DNA from: Circinella umbellata
Lineage: Eukaryota; Mucoromycota; Mucoromycetes; Mucorales; Lichtheimiaceae
Reading direction: 5' to 3'
DNA length: 64,000 nt
Assembly: GCA_025093555.1 (NCBI GenBank)
Contig: JAIWNF010000012.1
Location: 248,001 to 312,000, forward strand
Shown: piece after piece, positions 10,723-22,351 of the stretch
Position numbering within the stretch: position 1 is the first letter of the stretch
Layout of the letters: every line of letters starts with the position of its first letter
The notes under the pieces: generated by a model
The model's database searches: none
What the model was told of the DNA's origin: nothing
What the model saw: the letters and a program-made list of their open reading frames with translations, nothing else
Translations under genes and position numbers: made by a program

Positions 10723-12242
10723 ATGGCGAGTAGTAGTAGTAGTAGTAATAATGGACAACGTATTGTTAAATCTATGCAAGGCATTAGTTTAATAAAATTA
10801 CAAGGAAGAACATTTCGTGTTGCTACGCAATCACTTGATTATAATAATCGACCAGTTACCAAAGGAACATGTAAGTGAATAATAACGCACTACCTATGAT
10901 TTACTACTTGCTGGGTTGCTGTGGCTCTATTGTTACATTCGGGGTAACTCAATTGTTTTAATGTACTATTATAATAGCAAGTTTCGAAACACCGTTGTCT
11001 TCTGAAATAAACTCTGATGGAGAAGAAAAAAAAGTAGAAGGTGAAGGTACCTTATATACCGAAGAGTTCGTTACTATTCATCATCCTGTTCATCCTAAAT
11101 TTCGAAGTTTATTACTGGGCAAAGGTAAAAAAGTATTTATTTGTTATATACACACACACACATATATTCACCACTAACACTTGACATTCTATTATATAAA
11201 AAAAAGGTGGCTCTACTTTAAAACGACTTCGTATTGAAACAGGTGTTCGTATTGATGTCACAAAAGGAAAAGATTATGCATTAATCAAAGGACCTCAAGA
11301 TAAATTAGATAATGCAAAAGAAGCGATTGATAGAATTATTCAACACGCTTATGATAAAGCACGTGCGACCCATTTCTTATCCTTCCCTGTCACAACAGCT
11401 TATACAACACGAAAATTAGAAGAATTTTATCAATCTATTTTATCATCTACATTTAAATGTGATGGAATAGATCCTTCCATTTTAGTGCTTCCTGCTAATA
11501 TTCATATTACGTTGGGTATATTTAAATTGTTACATCAAACAGAAATTGAAAGAGCTGTCAAATTTCTAAAAGAAGAATGTCCTAAAATTATAAACGAAGT
11601 CATGGCAAATCAAGATCGAGCTTTAAGTGTTCATTTACGTAATCTTGCTCTTATGCAAACTAAAAATCCAGGTAAAATTATTATTTAAAAAGAAAAGTAA
11701 TTATTGTTCTTTAATAATATTAAAGTTACTTTAGGACAAGCTCATGTTTTATATATTGAACCACATGAAGATAATAGAGAAGATCAACCATTAAACAAAT
11801 TATGTCGTAAGTAAAATATATATATATATATATTACTACCTATTACATTACATTCTAAAAAAAAATCCTCTTTTTTTCTATCGGGCTGTCTGGGCTTAAA
11901 GATGCATTAATTGACAAATTTGTTGAAGCGGGGTTAATGGTACCCGAAGATCGACCGTTTAAGGCAAGTCAAAAATAAATGACGATAGTATGATGGAATA
12001 GTATAATAATCATCACTTTTTATATATAGACTCATGTAACATTGATTAATACTTCTCATCGATCTATTAACCCAGAAGATCCTGAAAGTAAAAAACGTCG
12101 ACCTTTTGATACACGACCTATATTAAAAGAATATGCTCATTTAGATCTTGGATCAGCACCCATAGATAAATTACATTTAATGAAAATGGGAAGAAAAGGA
12201 CCTGGAGGAACTTATATTAGTGAAGGTTGTATATCTATTTAA
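10723..12242 (+). CDS. ASCC1: ASCC1-like protein (KH domain plus 2H phosphodiesterase fold)
   Basis: Six exons (10723..10870, 10978..11124, 11207..11671, 11735..11806, 11902..11963, 12030..12242) give 368 aa. A KH domain (HPKFRSLLLGKGGSTLKRLR, with the GxxG loop GKGG) is followed by an AKAP7/2'-5' RNA ligase-like 2H domain whose two HxT motifs are visible as NIHITLGIF and THVTLINT. In animals ASCC1 belongs to the ASC-1 complex (transcription coactivation, alkylation repair, ribosome-quality control). The fungal role is inferred by homology. Intron 5 starts with GC (AAG|GCAAGT) instead of GT. The frame is only kept if this GC-AG intron is accepted. The N-terminus carries six Ser codons in a row. 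The C-terminus ends within GGTYISEGCISI; a further small 3' exon cannot be excluded. Confidence 0.87.
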
Positions 12243-12787
12243 GAATAAAATAAATATTATAAATCATAATGACAAATAATTTGAAAAATAATTACGTAGT
12301 ATATATATAATATGATATATGTAAAAAAAGAAAGGACAGAGGTATATATATATATATATATTTATATAGCTACACATATTTAAAGAAATAAAGGGAATAA
12401 AAAAATAGATATAAACAAATGAAATTATAAGTATGAAGGAAATAGAAAAGAGAGTTTAGGTTTCAAGGTATATATGAATGTTGGATCATTTTCTTTAAAT
12501 GAAGATATGTTCTTTTTATAAAGAATAAAGGAAAGAATAGCATAATAATAATTGATATCATGCAAAATAGAATTCTCCCATTCAATCAAATGATAATTAC
12601 AAACCAACCCTAAAATATCCTGGTTTTTTTTTTTTGGTTCAAGAGGTAGAGTAAATGAGTGAGAGTGAAGGGAAGAAAAAGAATAAAAAATTAAGGTTAT
12701 TTCAAGTAAAAAAAAAAAAAAAGAAAAAGAAAAAATCTACAAATCCTCAAACCAAATTCTTCTTCTTTTTCTTCTTCTTTAATCATT
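12243..12787. other. Intergenic between convergent ASCC1 and bHLH genes
   Basis: 545 bp, extremely AT-rich, with TATATA tracts (12301-12365) and a long A run at 12711-12733. It probably holds both 3'UTRs. No gene is seen. Confidence 0.5.
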
Positions 12788-13281
12788 TTAACCGTCCCTT
12801 CTGAATGGATCATGAGGACCCGTCATTGCAGTGTGAGGTCCCATATCTGTAGAAAGATCCAATGGATGCCCTGATGGTATCATTCCACCTACATGTTGCT
12901 GATGATGCGTTGGAGGTTGTTGATGTGAATCCATTCCTATATTACCACCACCAGGAGTAGTAGTGGAAGGAGGACGTACTCGATACATAGTTAAAAGACT
13001 TTCCAATTCTTGAATTCTTTGTTGATAATCACCTAATCGATCATGTAATACACGAATATGATCCACACTTTTTCGTAAAATAGTTCCTTTATTTGCTTTC
13101 GTTGCATCTCGATCAGGTAGTAAAGTAGCTAATTCATTAATTCTTTCATTAATATGATCTCTCCTTCGTCTTTCTACTGCATTATGTGATTCACGTCTTC
13201 GTCTTTTCTTTTCAAATAATTGTTGCATACTATAATAATAATAGATTGTAAATAAGACTGATAATAAAAACTCACGTGTTT

Positions 13282-13334
<53 letters not shown>

Positions 13335-14362
13335 TTTTCTCTTTCTCCTTATTTAAAATAATGGTTTATTTAACAATATCTCTTTCTCTTTCTCTTTAAC
13401 TGCACAAGCACATTTTATAATGCGTCAAACGCATAGTAACAACATATTAGGTTTAAGCACCCTTCCCTATTTCCATATACATACACACATACACACACAC
13501 ACATTTTTTCTTCTTCTTCACATAATATTTTTAGTCTACTACAGATACGAAAATAAGGAGAAAGGGAAAGAGACCGAGAAATAATTTTTGTTCTCTTTTG
13601 TTCTCTTCTTCTCTTCTTCTCTTTATATATTTAAAGATAGATATAAACTTACTTTCTTTGTTGAGTTTCATCATCAAAACTACCTGCACTTGTAGGTGAT
13701 ACCATTGAAGTATCTGATTGTTTCCCTGTAAATGAATGATCAATAGTTGTGGGATTATTAGATGTTGCCATAGACCATGGTTGATCATTCGCTTGTTGTT
13801 GTTGTTGTTCCTGAGAATAATATAAATTATTATCTTTTCTCATATGAGTTGATTCATCAGAAGTTGGCATTTGTTGCTGTTGTTGTTGTGGATGTGATCT
13901 TCCAGATGATGAAGAAGTAGTAGCTGTAACTGTAACTGCTGTTGCTGCGGCAGCTACTGCGCATGAAGAAGACTGTTGATTAAATGTAGGTGTAGGTGTA
14001 TTATAAGATTGATGCTGTAATGAATATTGTTGTTGTTGTTGTTGCTGTCTTGATGGATTATTAGAAGTAGATGATGATGAAGATGAAGGATAAGGTTTAG
14101 GTGATGCAGGTGCATTACTATTTAAAGACATCATCGATTGTTGTGGTATCTTTTGATTTGGATGAGGTGGTGAATCAAGTGAAGAAGTAGTTAATGGTGA
14201 AGGAAATGTTTTTTGTTCATTATTATTTCCTATTCCTCCTGGTCCCATAACAGCAGTAGCTGTTGTAACATCATGCGGTTGTTGTTGTTGCTGTTGTTGT
14301 TGCTGTTGCTGTTGTCTTTGTTGTGTATTAAAAGACGGATGTTGGAATTGTACATTGTACAT
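12788..14362 (-). CDS. bHLH (leucine-zipper-like) transcription factor, class B
   Basis: Two exons (14362..13653 and 13229..12788) give 383 aa. The long N-terminal half is low complexity with several polyglutamine runs, Ser runs and an Ala/Val/Thr stretch, as in activation domains. The bHLH lies at the start of exon 2: basic region [20 protein letters not shown], helix 1 ending at LATLLPD, loop, then a helix continuing into a heptad-like coil ([18 protein letters not shown]). The His-Glu-Arg spacing in [10 protein letters not shown] is the class B signature that reads CACGTG in USF/MITF/Cbf1-type proteins. The C-terminal tail is Pro/Gly/His-rich. The single 423-nt intron is unusually long for this window and contains a CT microsatellite and a CACGTG site. 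Target genes are unknown. Confidence 0.88.
13273..13278. promoter_or_regulatory. CACGTG E-box inside the bHLH intron
   Basis: A perfect class B E-box lies within the intron of the bHLH gene, next to the (CT)n tract. It may be an autoregulatory site or chance; three other CACGTG copies occur in the window. Confidence 0.25.
13286..13328. repeat. (CT)n microsatellite
   Basis: About 21 CT units inside the intron of the bHLH gene. It is read as GA repeats on the coding strand, so it does not act as its polypyrimidine tract. Confidence 0.9.
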
Positions 14363-15713
14363 TATGAATATTTAAGCTTTCTCTTTTTTTTAAAAAAAAA
14401 GAAAAGCTGATCAATCTAATAACTAATAATAATAAACTTATATATATATATATATATATATATGCTAATTCTTATAGTTGAACCTAATTGCGTTATTATA
14501 TATATATATATATATATGTAGCGGTTTTCGGAGTATAGTTATTGCAAGTTTTCTTAAAGAAGTAGAAAAAAAGTGCAAAAAAAAAAAGGGCGGGAAAAGG
14601 CTTTGAATAAAAAAGAAAGGGAGAGAAAAGAGAGAAAAGAAGAAGAAATAAAAAAAGGAAAAGAAGAAAATAAAATAAAATAAATGACGTAGAGATAAAC
14701 ACACAGACACCTTTTGTAAGAAAAAAAGAGCATGAGAACAACTTTGGTTTTTGAACCTTGTGACACCAGGTCACGGGCGTTAATGGGTAAAAAATAACTA
14801 TATAATAATAAGAATCTAGTGTGGCTCTGTTAATTATAATAATCAGCTTTCCATAATAATAATAGTAAATAGGTTAGAAGTACTAGATTATTAATATAAA
14901 CTTATTTGAAATAATTTCTATATAGCTAGAACCTCACATATTTATTTGATATCAAAAGCTTTATTTAAATACTTTATTCTCTGTTACATATACAATTTCT
15001 TTGTTGGTGAATCTGTAGTCTAATTCTACTTGACTAACAAGTTGCTTGGTTTGATTGGTTCTAATCCCAGGTGCAGGGTCCTGATGCATCAGCAGATATA
15101 AAATGAATTGTTTATGCATAAAAGAAAAAAAAAACTGGTAAAATGTCGATTCATGTATATGTAATAGAATTTATAAGAAATAATAATTTTTACGCAGATT
15201 GTAATATATATGTATACCCCCTGGTTTTTCTTTTTTTTAAGGAACCAGACATATGGATTATAAAACCATTTGTAAATTACAACACGAAATAGGATAACCC
15301 CAAGTGTAGGCCACTGTGAAATAGAAGTTACACACACAAAAGACAAGTGCTGGGATAAATAATATAAATACAGTTTCAATCACAATAATAATCAATAAAT
15401 AAGTATTTACTTTTGTAATTAAATAAAAAGTTATTATACCTTATTATTTTATGAAACTTTTTCTTTTTTTTTTGTTTTGTATTTCATGTAAATAGTGTTT
15501 TATCAAGTGTATATATAATAGCATTCTTGTTTTTTTTTTCTTTTTACAATATATATATAGATATAGATTAAAAAAAAAGGTGTATACTTTACGAATTATT
15601 ATGAATGATTAGATGATATAATTTAAAGAGAAAGAAGAAGGGAATTAGTAAGAGAGAGAGAGAGAGAGAGGGTTGTCTAAATGGAATTATATGTATATAT
15701 TATTTATTTGTAA
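14363..15713. other. Intergenic upstream of the bHLH gene
   Basis: About 1.35 kb. It holds (AT)n tracts at 14440-14462 and 14497-14517, A/G-rich sequence at 14560-14680, a (GA)n tract at 15651-15670, and a perfect palindrome CTGATGCATCAG at 15081-15092. A short minus-strand open frame near 14968-15096 is discussed as a finding. Long Phe-rich frames here are products of the A/G-rich tract. Confidence 0.45.
15081..15092. repeat. 12-bp perfect palindrome
   Basis: CTGATGCATCAG reads the same on both strands, in a slightly GC-richer patch of an otherwise AT-rich spacer. The function is unknown. Confidence 0.5.
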
Positions 15714-16111
15714 TTATGAAGAAGCAGATGCTGAGCAAAATCCAAAAACTTCACGTTGACCAACAAAGCTTACAGCAGCAAGATAATGATACCAAATACC
15801 ACCACAAACAAATAAATGCCATAATTGATGAGAGTGGCCGAGATGATCAAATCTACCTGGCCAAAATGCTTCTGGCCATTGATTTCCATAGACAACGACA
15901 CCAAGAAGATAACATCCAATGGATTTCATAACGGGTGACAACCATGCATTCATTGGTTCTGGTCCATAAATTGCATATAAATGTCCCACTGGAAAAGCTG
16001 CTGAAGCTGCCATGGTAATAAAAAAAGTAATTCTTAACCATTTCATTTCTAAAAATAAATAGAAATTAGTTTTGATTTTGCTAGGTTACAATGTCATATC
16101 AAATCGTTGTT

Positions 16112-16143
<32 letters not shown>

Positions 16144-17440
16144 CTCGTTTTTCAAACCAATCCATGAATGGAATAATAGTTCCAATAACAGCCAATGTTC
16201 CAGTACCAGCCATATAGGTATTACGCCACATATCATCACAATAGAATCCATAATACTCAGTCAAGACCACACTGGCACATATGAGTACAGAAATTCCGAC
16301 ATAATCAAGACAAGCAACACGTTTAAAAATGGTATAATCATTAATACCCGATAAAGTATGCCACACAGTTGAACATACAAGACATTTACATGCGGCAGTA
16401 AAGAATACGGCAAAAATAAGACGATCGATTAAAGGCGCTTCTGAAAGGGTAGGTGAATAAAATAATTCATAAATACCAATACCAAGAAACACTAAAAATC
16501 CAACTAAATGTGTATAAATGTTTCCGGTTTCATTATGCAGGTACAATAAGGAGTGCCAACATTGTGCAGGAGTAGATAAGAATCGATATCCAGTTAAAAT
16601 ATGCTAAAGAACAATGAAGAGTTAAATAATTATTATTTTTCATTATTTTTTGAATAAAATTCTAAAACAAATTAAAAAAAAAAAAGAAACAAACAAACAA
16701 ACAATGAAAAAAAAAGGGTTTTCTTTTTTTACCTGATTATTTCTCCAGGGTACTGGTAATTCTTCATATAATAATAATTGCATAGCACCTTTTGTCATGG
16801 CATCTTTTAAATGATCCATTTGTAAACTAGCACGACCTGCTACCTTGTTGATTTTTTCATGTACTTTACTCCCCATTTGCATAGCACGTTCAATGGTATC
16901 TGAAATACGACTGTCTACTTCTTCAATTTTTGACATCATAGCATCAATGGTATCATCCAATGTCGTATCAAAATAATAATCATCTGTTGAAAATCCCATT
17001 AAAGTTGTTTCCAATTCTCGATATTTTTCAGATAAATCAGCTAAAGATTGTTCTAATGTTTGAACCATAAAAGAACGTAATAAGACTTTTTGTTCATTGG
17101 TTGTTATTGTATTATTATAATGTCGTTGTTGTCCTTCTTCTTCTTCTTCATTATGGGTATCACCCACAATAATAAATAATGAACCCGAAGTTTTCCATCG
17201 GTGATGCCATTCTTGTTCTAATGTTTCCAATACTTCATAAGCTCGTTTTAATTTCGTTTTACTATAGTTTTGTAATCGTTTACTGTCATTGTTGACTGAA
17301 TGTTCAAATTGAGAAAGACGATATTTGAACTTTTGTAATAATGGAGCAAGTTGTTCTCGAAAAAAGGTGTCAATGTCAAGTGTATCGTCACATGAAGTTC
17401 CAGTTGTTGTACTGCTATTGATAGTAAGAAGATTCTCCAT
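15714..17440 (-). CDS. PAQR family membrane protein (Izh3/adiponectin-receptor type)
   Basis: Three exons (17440..16733, 16603..16144, 16048..15714) give 500 aa. Residues 1-236 (exon 1) are hydrophilic and mostly helical, with coiled-coil-like segments (FKYRLSQFEHSVNNDSKRLQ; LADLSEKYRELETTL). Then ILTGYRF, HNETGNIYTHLVGF and CSTVWHTLSG open the seven-transmembrane PAQR domain, and SHQLWHLFVCGGIWYHY near the C-terminus carries the family's zinc-binding His residues. PAQR proteins act as receptors or ceramidase-like hydrolases. Fungal Izh proteins affect zinc and sterol homeostasis, and yeast Izh3 likewise has a long soluble N-terminus. The start is the ATG after an AAAAT-repeat leader. Ligand and site of action are unknown. 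Confidence 0.9.
16109..16139. repeat. (TATT)n microsatellite in the PAQR intron 2
   Basis: About seven TATT units directly next to the 5' splice site side of the second intron of the PAQR gene. Confidence 0.8.
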
Positions 17441-19256
17441 TGTTTTATTTTATTTTATTTTATCAAAAAAGATATAAAGCAAAGCTATTTGCTTCTTTTT
17501 TTTTTGTTGGGTCCCTCCAAGAAAAGAAAAGAAAAGAAAGAAAAAAAAGGCTGGGATAAAATATATAAATAAAGGTCGCTGTTTATATATCTTTTTTTTT
17601 TTTTTTATGTTATAAAATTAGAGCCAGGACGACGAGTAATAAGGAGTGTAACGTGCACATACCTGGCAAAACAAATTATCATTCCTTCTCCCTTCTTTGG
17701 AATAACCTACAAAAATTGGGGGAGAAATAATTTCTGTAAAATATTAAAAAAAAACCTTCTTTTCCCGATTATTTATTTCTTGAATAAAAAAAAAAATAAA
17801 TAATAAAAAAGGGTTTCATCGTATCGCTTATCTTCCTCCCTCCCTCCCTCATTGTCGAACAATTCATTCTCAAAGAATGAGGTTCCCTAAATTGTTATAA
17901 GAGATTCTATTATATCATCGGAAACCAAAGAAGGTTAAAATTCACAAGGCGAAAGAAAAGAGTTTTGGCTTTTTTTCATGTGACCTTTTAACTTTTTCTC
18001 TCTTCCAGTCCCCCTTTTAAGTTTTGATATAACAAACAATTGATTTTCTCCTTATAAGTTTATTTTATCTTATTGTGTCGTTAAATGATGATGATCGACA
18101 TTAGAAAACACAGAGATAAAATAGGTTTTACTTGTAGCAAACTCTATTAACCAAATAGGACACTGTTGTCTTGGAATATAACAAAACGATAAGATATATA
18201 TATATTACCTATCACACACACACACCTCACCCTTTGTTTTTTTTCAAAACGTTTTGTATTTCCAGTTCATTATTATCATGGGACTCTTCAAACATGCTGA
18301 TCATTGTTTTGTCAAAAAAAAATTGATGTGTATTAGCTGAAAGTTCTCTAATCTCACATGTTTATAGTAATTATAAAAAACAAAGGTCCCGTGTATAATT
18401 ATATTGGTTATAATAAAGAAAATGCTATTAATCTACATATAGTGTTCCTCATTGTGTATATTTGATTATTAATTTTCTTTTTGGAATAAATATATATATA
18501 GATATATAGATTAGAAAAACTAAGAGAGAGGCTCAGCCTTTATATTATTAGAACATTAGATATTTCTTCTTGGCGTATTGTTATTATATAGATAAGGCTA
18601 GTTGAGTTGAAAGAGATAAGTATTTATTGTCTTTTTTTCTTTTTCGAAGTTTTTTGAATCATTAGTCTACCTATTAGACAGAGTAAAAAAGTTTTCTACG
18701 CTAAGGCCACCCCCCAGTTGGTGTTACATCAGAATCACGATCATTACAAGTTTGGCATTTTGTTTATTTTATAAACATACAACTAAAAATCTTTGATCCT
18801 CTTATTATTAGTTTGAATACATCAATTACTTAATATAAAATCAAAAACAGATGCACCTTAAAAAATATATGTTGTTGTTTGGCTGGCTATTAACTTTTTT
18901 TTAAAAGAAAAAGACTGATGATGCATAAATCTTGTTGTCTAATCCTTCATGTTAAACTATCATATGGACACACTTGCTTCAAGTCTATAAACTAACAAGC
19001 TAGATAGTCTACATATCTTTAAAAAAAAGCTGAACTATGGTGAAATACATTTATTTTTGCAAACAACAATAGATAATAACAATAAAAGGTAAATTGTGTC
19101 ACTATAGTGTCGCTGTTATTAAAAAAAGTTTCAACTAAATTCTCCTCTTATACCCTATTGCGTAAACTCACCCTTTATACTTACTTTCACTTTTTCCCCT
19201 CCTCTCCCCTTTCTCTCTCTCTCTCTCTCTTCTTCCGTTTTTTGTTAATATCAAAT
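17441..19256. other. Intergenic, 1.8 kb
   Basis: No convincing coding region. Notable are an (AAAAT)n leader at 17443-17463 upstream of the PAQR start, CCCT repeats at 17836-17850, CA repeats at 18212-18225 and a (CT)n tract at 19212-19230 just before the next gene. Both flanking genes point outward, so promoters of both should lie here. Confidence 0.5.
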
Positions 19257-19920
19257 ATGGAACAATTCATGAAAAGAACATTAAAAAGGACTCGTACTGA
19301 AGAAGAATATTACGATCTTGAAGAAGAATCTATAAAACGACATAAAGTAGATTCTATTACGTACGTGTATTTTTCTAACACAATGGAGAAAGGTTTTAAG
19401 AGAGAACGTGAATGTATTGTAATGAGTTTGAAGCAGTATTCTTTTTTTTCTGCTTGTTGTCAGATTTTTTTAATATATATATATATATATATTGTTGTAT
19501 CTTTTCTTTTCTTTTTCCCCCAGTACTCCAATGGTGCTTCCCACTTTTTCAACAGTGCCTACTTCATTACCAAGTCCTGAAGAAGAATCAATTTACGAAT
19601 CAATAACAACAACAGCAACAGCAGCAGCAAATCAAGAAGCATTGTTAAAATCATTTGTTATTAGTACAAAAAAAAACAATCAATATAATCAAATTAATGA
19701 TCTTTTACATCAAATTCACATCATGCGTTATGGTGATCCTGAATTACGAGAGCGTTGGTGGGAACAGGAACAACAACAACAACAGTTTAAACAAGAAATT
19801 CAAATGAATGAATACATTCAACGAGGAAGAGAAGAAGAATCAGGAACCATATATGAATCTGCTAATGCTACGCTTCGACAAGCTTTCTTACAGCGACATC
19901 ATCACCATCATGCTGCATAA
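19257..19920 (+). CDS. Unrecognised small basic/Gln-rich protein
   Basis: Two exons (19257..19360 and 19524..19920) give 166 aa; the splice sites are AC|GTACGT and CCCCAG|T. The N-terminus is basic with NLS-like clusters (KRTLKRTRTEEEYYDLEEES, then IKRHK), suggesting a nuclear protein. The middle is Thr/Ala/Gln-rich. The only ordered-looking part is near DLLHQIHIMRYGDPELRER followed by WWEQE and a Q run. It ends with five His and two Ala. I do not recognise the family. Codon use and clean splicing favour a real gene, perhaps restricted to Mucorales-like fungi. A CT-rich tract precedes the start, as at other starts here. Confidence 0.6.

Positions 19921-19976
<56 letters not shown>
19920..19976. 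repeat. (AAT)n microsatellite in the 3'UTR
   Basis: About 18 AAT units start immediately after the stop codon of the small Gln/His-rich protein gene. Confidence 0.9.
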
Positions 19977-19977
<1 letters not shown>

Positions 19978-22351
19978 CTTGCTGTTATTATTACTTACTG
20001 TTACTACTTTCGTTATCTTAAAATAAGCACGAAAAAAAATACCCTAGCATACCCATTTACACCTATAAAAAAACCATACTTTACTCTCTTCATCATCATT
20101 ATTATCATCATTTTCATCATTTAGTATCATTCTTTCTTTTGCATACAAATCAAAACTTCCTTGCTCTCTCTCTCTCTTTCTGATCATTCATTATTACAAC
20201 AAAAATAACAAAATAATAATGGCTTTTAATAAATTTGCACATTCTCAACAATCAATTTTCATCATTGATAGATTTTTAAAAGGGGGGGGGTGTGATGATA
20301 GAATTATATTGTATTATGTAGTTGTATAACATATGGTCAATTTTTTTTATCATTGATTGTATTCATTTCTATACGACACATCTTTTCCACCAAAAAAAAA
20401 AAAAATAGGAAAGATAGAGAGACATTTATATACTCCAGGGGTAAAAAAAAATTAATGGCGTCGTATAATGATAATAATTTATATATACGTAAATCCACTT
20501 TAATTTAGCAAGACAATTCTAAAATATCGGTATGTAGTAAAGAATTTCTCTCTCGCGCTCTCTCTCTCTCTCTTCTATCTCAAATATATTATTTTATTGA
20601 AAATAGAAAGATAGATCATTTGGATTCATAACAAATGACGTAACAAATTTAATCCTTCATCATCAATTTATCCATGAATTAATTTCTCTTTTGTTGTACG
20701 CTATACACTTTATAGTTTTCATTTATGAAAAGTGGTTCGGACTATTGGAGTAGATTATCCTCAGTGTCAATGGAAATTCCACTATCATAATATACACGTA
20801 TTCCCCGTTACAGTCATTTATCAATATTATTTATAAATGATTTAGAGCTGTCTACATAAGAAATATCTTTCAACAGTAATGTCTGCTAGTTAAATGTAAA
20901 TTCATGTGATATCGTAATTAAAGTATTTTTATGCTTATTACTAACTACTAAATTCAGAAAAATAGAAACACCCCGATCAATGACTTTTCTTATAAATAAC
21001 AACAACGCACGGAATATAAAGAGTTGAAAACCGCTTATATCTATTATTATAAATACGAAATTATTTTGTTAGATATCTATCGTTTCTTTGTATTCACAAC
21101 TTTCACCGTTGTAAGTGAAGAAAGCAAACTATCATAGAATTGTTATTTTTTTAAAAAAAAACACTCACTCACACATTATTGTACAGCGTAATAAAACTAC
21201 AAAATAATTTGCTGCGGCGTTATAAAAATCCGCTCTTAACATTATGCAAACAAGAGTATTATTGAGTCCATCTTTTGTGTTCCAATGTTTCTCCATTTTT
21301 CTTCTACAATGATTTTTTCATTACTCTATTTATTTATTTGTATACGACATTTATCTATATGATAATAAAGTAAGGTTATAGTCTTATATTTCTTTTCTTT
21401 GACAGGTACTTTTGCTCCCTAACAACTCCATTTTATTTTTACCAAATTATAATTTACTCGTTTTTTTTTTGTTACCATGGTAACAAATTACCTCCTCCCA
21501 CACATTGCACGTCATTTCTTTCGACCTTATTGCTGCCCTGAATCCATTTTTCTTTTATTTTTTTAACTTGGTTAGTATATATTAGATACGCATTCAACAT
21601 TACCTTTGGCCAGTGGCAATTTATAAAACACGCAAGTTCAAGAACTATTGGTTTACTTTGACGTTTTCCAAAAAGTGAGTGAGAGTGAGAGCGAATGAGT
21701 AAAATGGAAAGAGGGAGAAAGGAGAAGAAAGGGAGCTGTATGAATTAAGCTAGCTACTAATTACTGTTCTCTCTCTTTCTATATATATATATTGAAAGGA
21801 ATGGTTGGGTGGGGTGTGGGTCAAGGTTTTTTTTTAAAAAAAAAAAAAAGGTACGTAACTTCACTATAGAAAATATTTTTATTATTTCACGCCTTTGGAA
21901 CTGAGTTGGATCATAGGTCCGCCGGGAGGATGTCTAGTATAAAGTTCTGGCAAGCTTGACTATGACGGACGATAACCCAGATAACTTTTTTTTTAGTCTT
22001 GTAATTTACCGAGTACTATACATGCCCACTTGGTGCGTAATAGGTAGCGAGACAACAAGTATTATCGAAATTGCTTCTGTGCCCACTAAAAGTACTTGAA
22101 AAAAACAATCGACCTTGCCCGTGGGCGAAACTGAGGGTTTCTACCAAGGCCAATAGTTTTTTTGAGAGAGATCGAGGTTACTTTAGTGACATCTCTATTG
22201 TGATCGCTCTTGGAGATATAACTTTTATCAGTTATGGTCGAGATACACGTACCTCCACCTAAAAAAACAGCTTTTATCTAAACAGAAAATCAATATTTTT
22301 TCTTCTTTCTACTTCTCTTAACTTTTATCATCTTATTATTTAAATTTTATC
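19977..22351. other. Long gene-poor spacer
   Basis: About 2.4 kb. It holds CT tracts (20163-20179, 20550-20572), G and A runs and no recognisable gene. The segment 21885-22262 is less AT-rich than its surroundings and has overlapping open frames on both strands (about 60 codons each), but no known motif. It may be part of the relic that follows. Confidence 0.45.

Noticed and set aside
14465..14774. Several overlapping Phe-rich minus-strand frames
   Set aside because: They come from one A/G-rich tract read in three frames; composition is not protein-like.
15020..15090. tRNA-like string on the plus strand (GTTCTAATCC T-loop-like, GTAG..CTAC arm)
   Set aside because: No acceptor stem pairs across the ends, the anticodon loop lacks the required U33 context, and the T-loop has T where a purine is needed.
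18088..18180. Possible box C/D snoRNA (TGATGATG)
   Set aside because: No box D at suitable spacing, no terminal stem and no guide region recognised.
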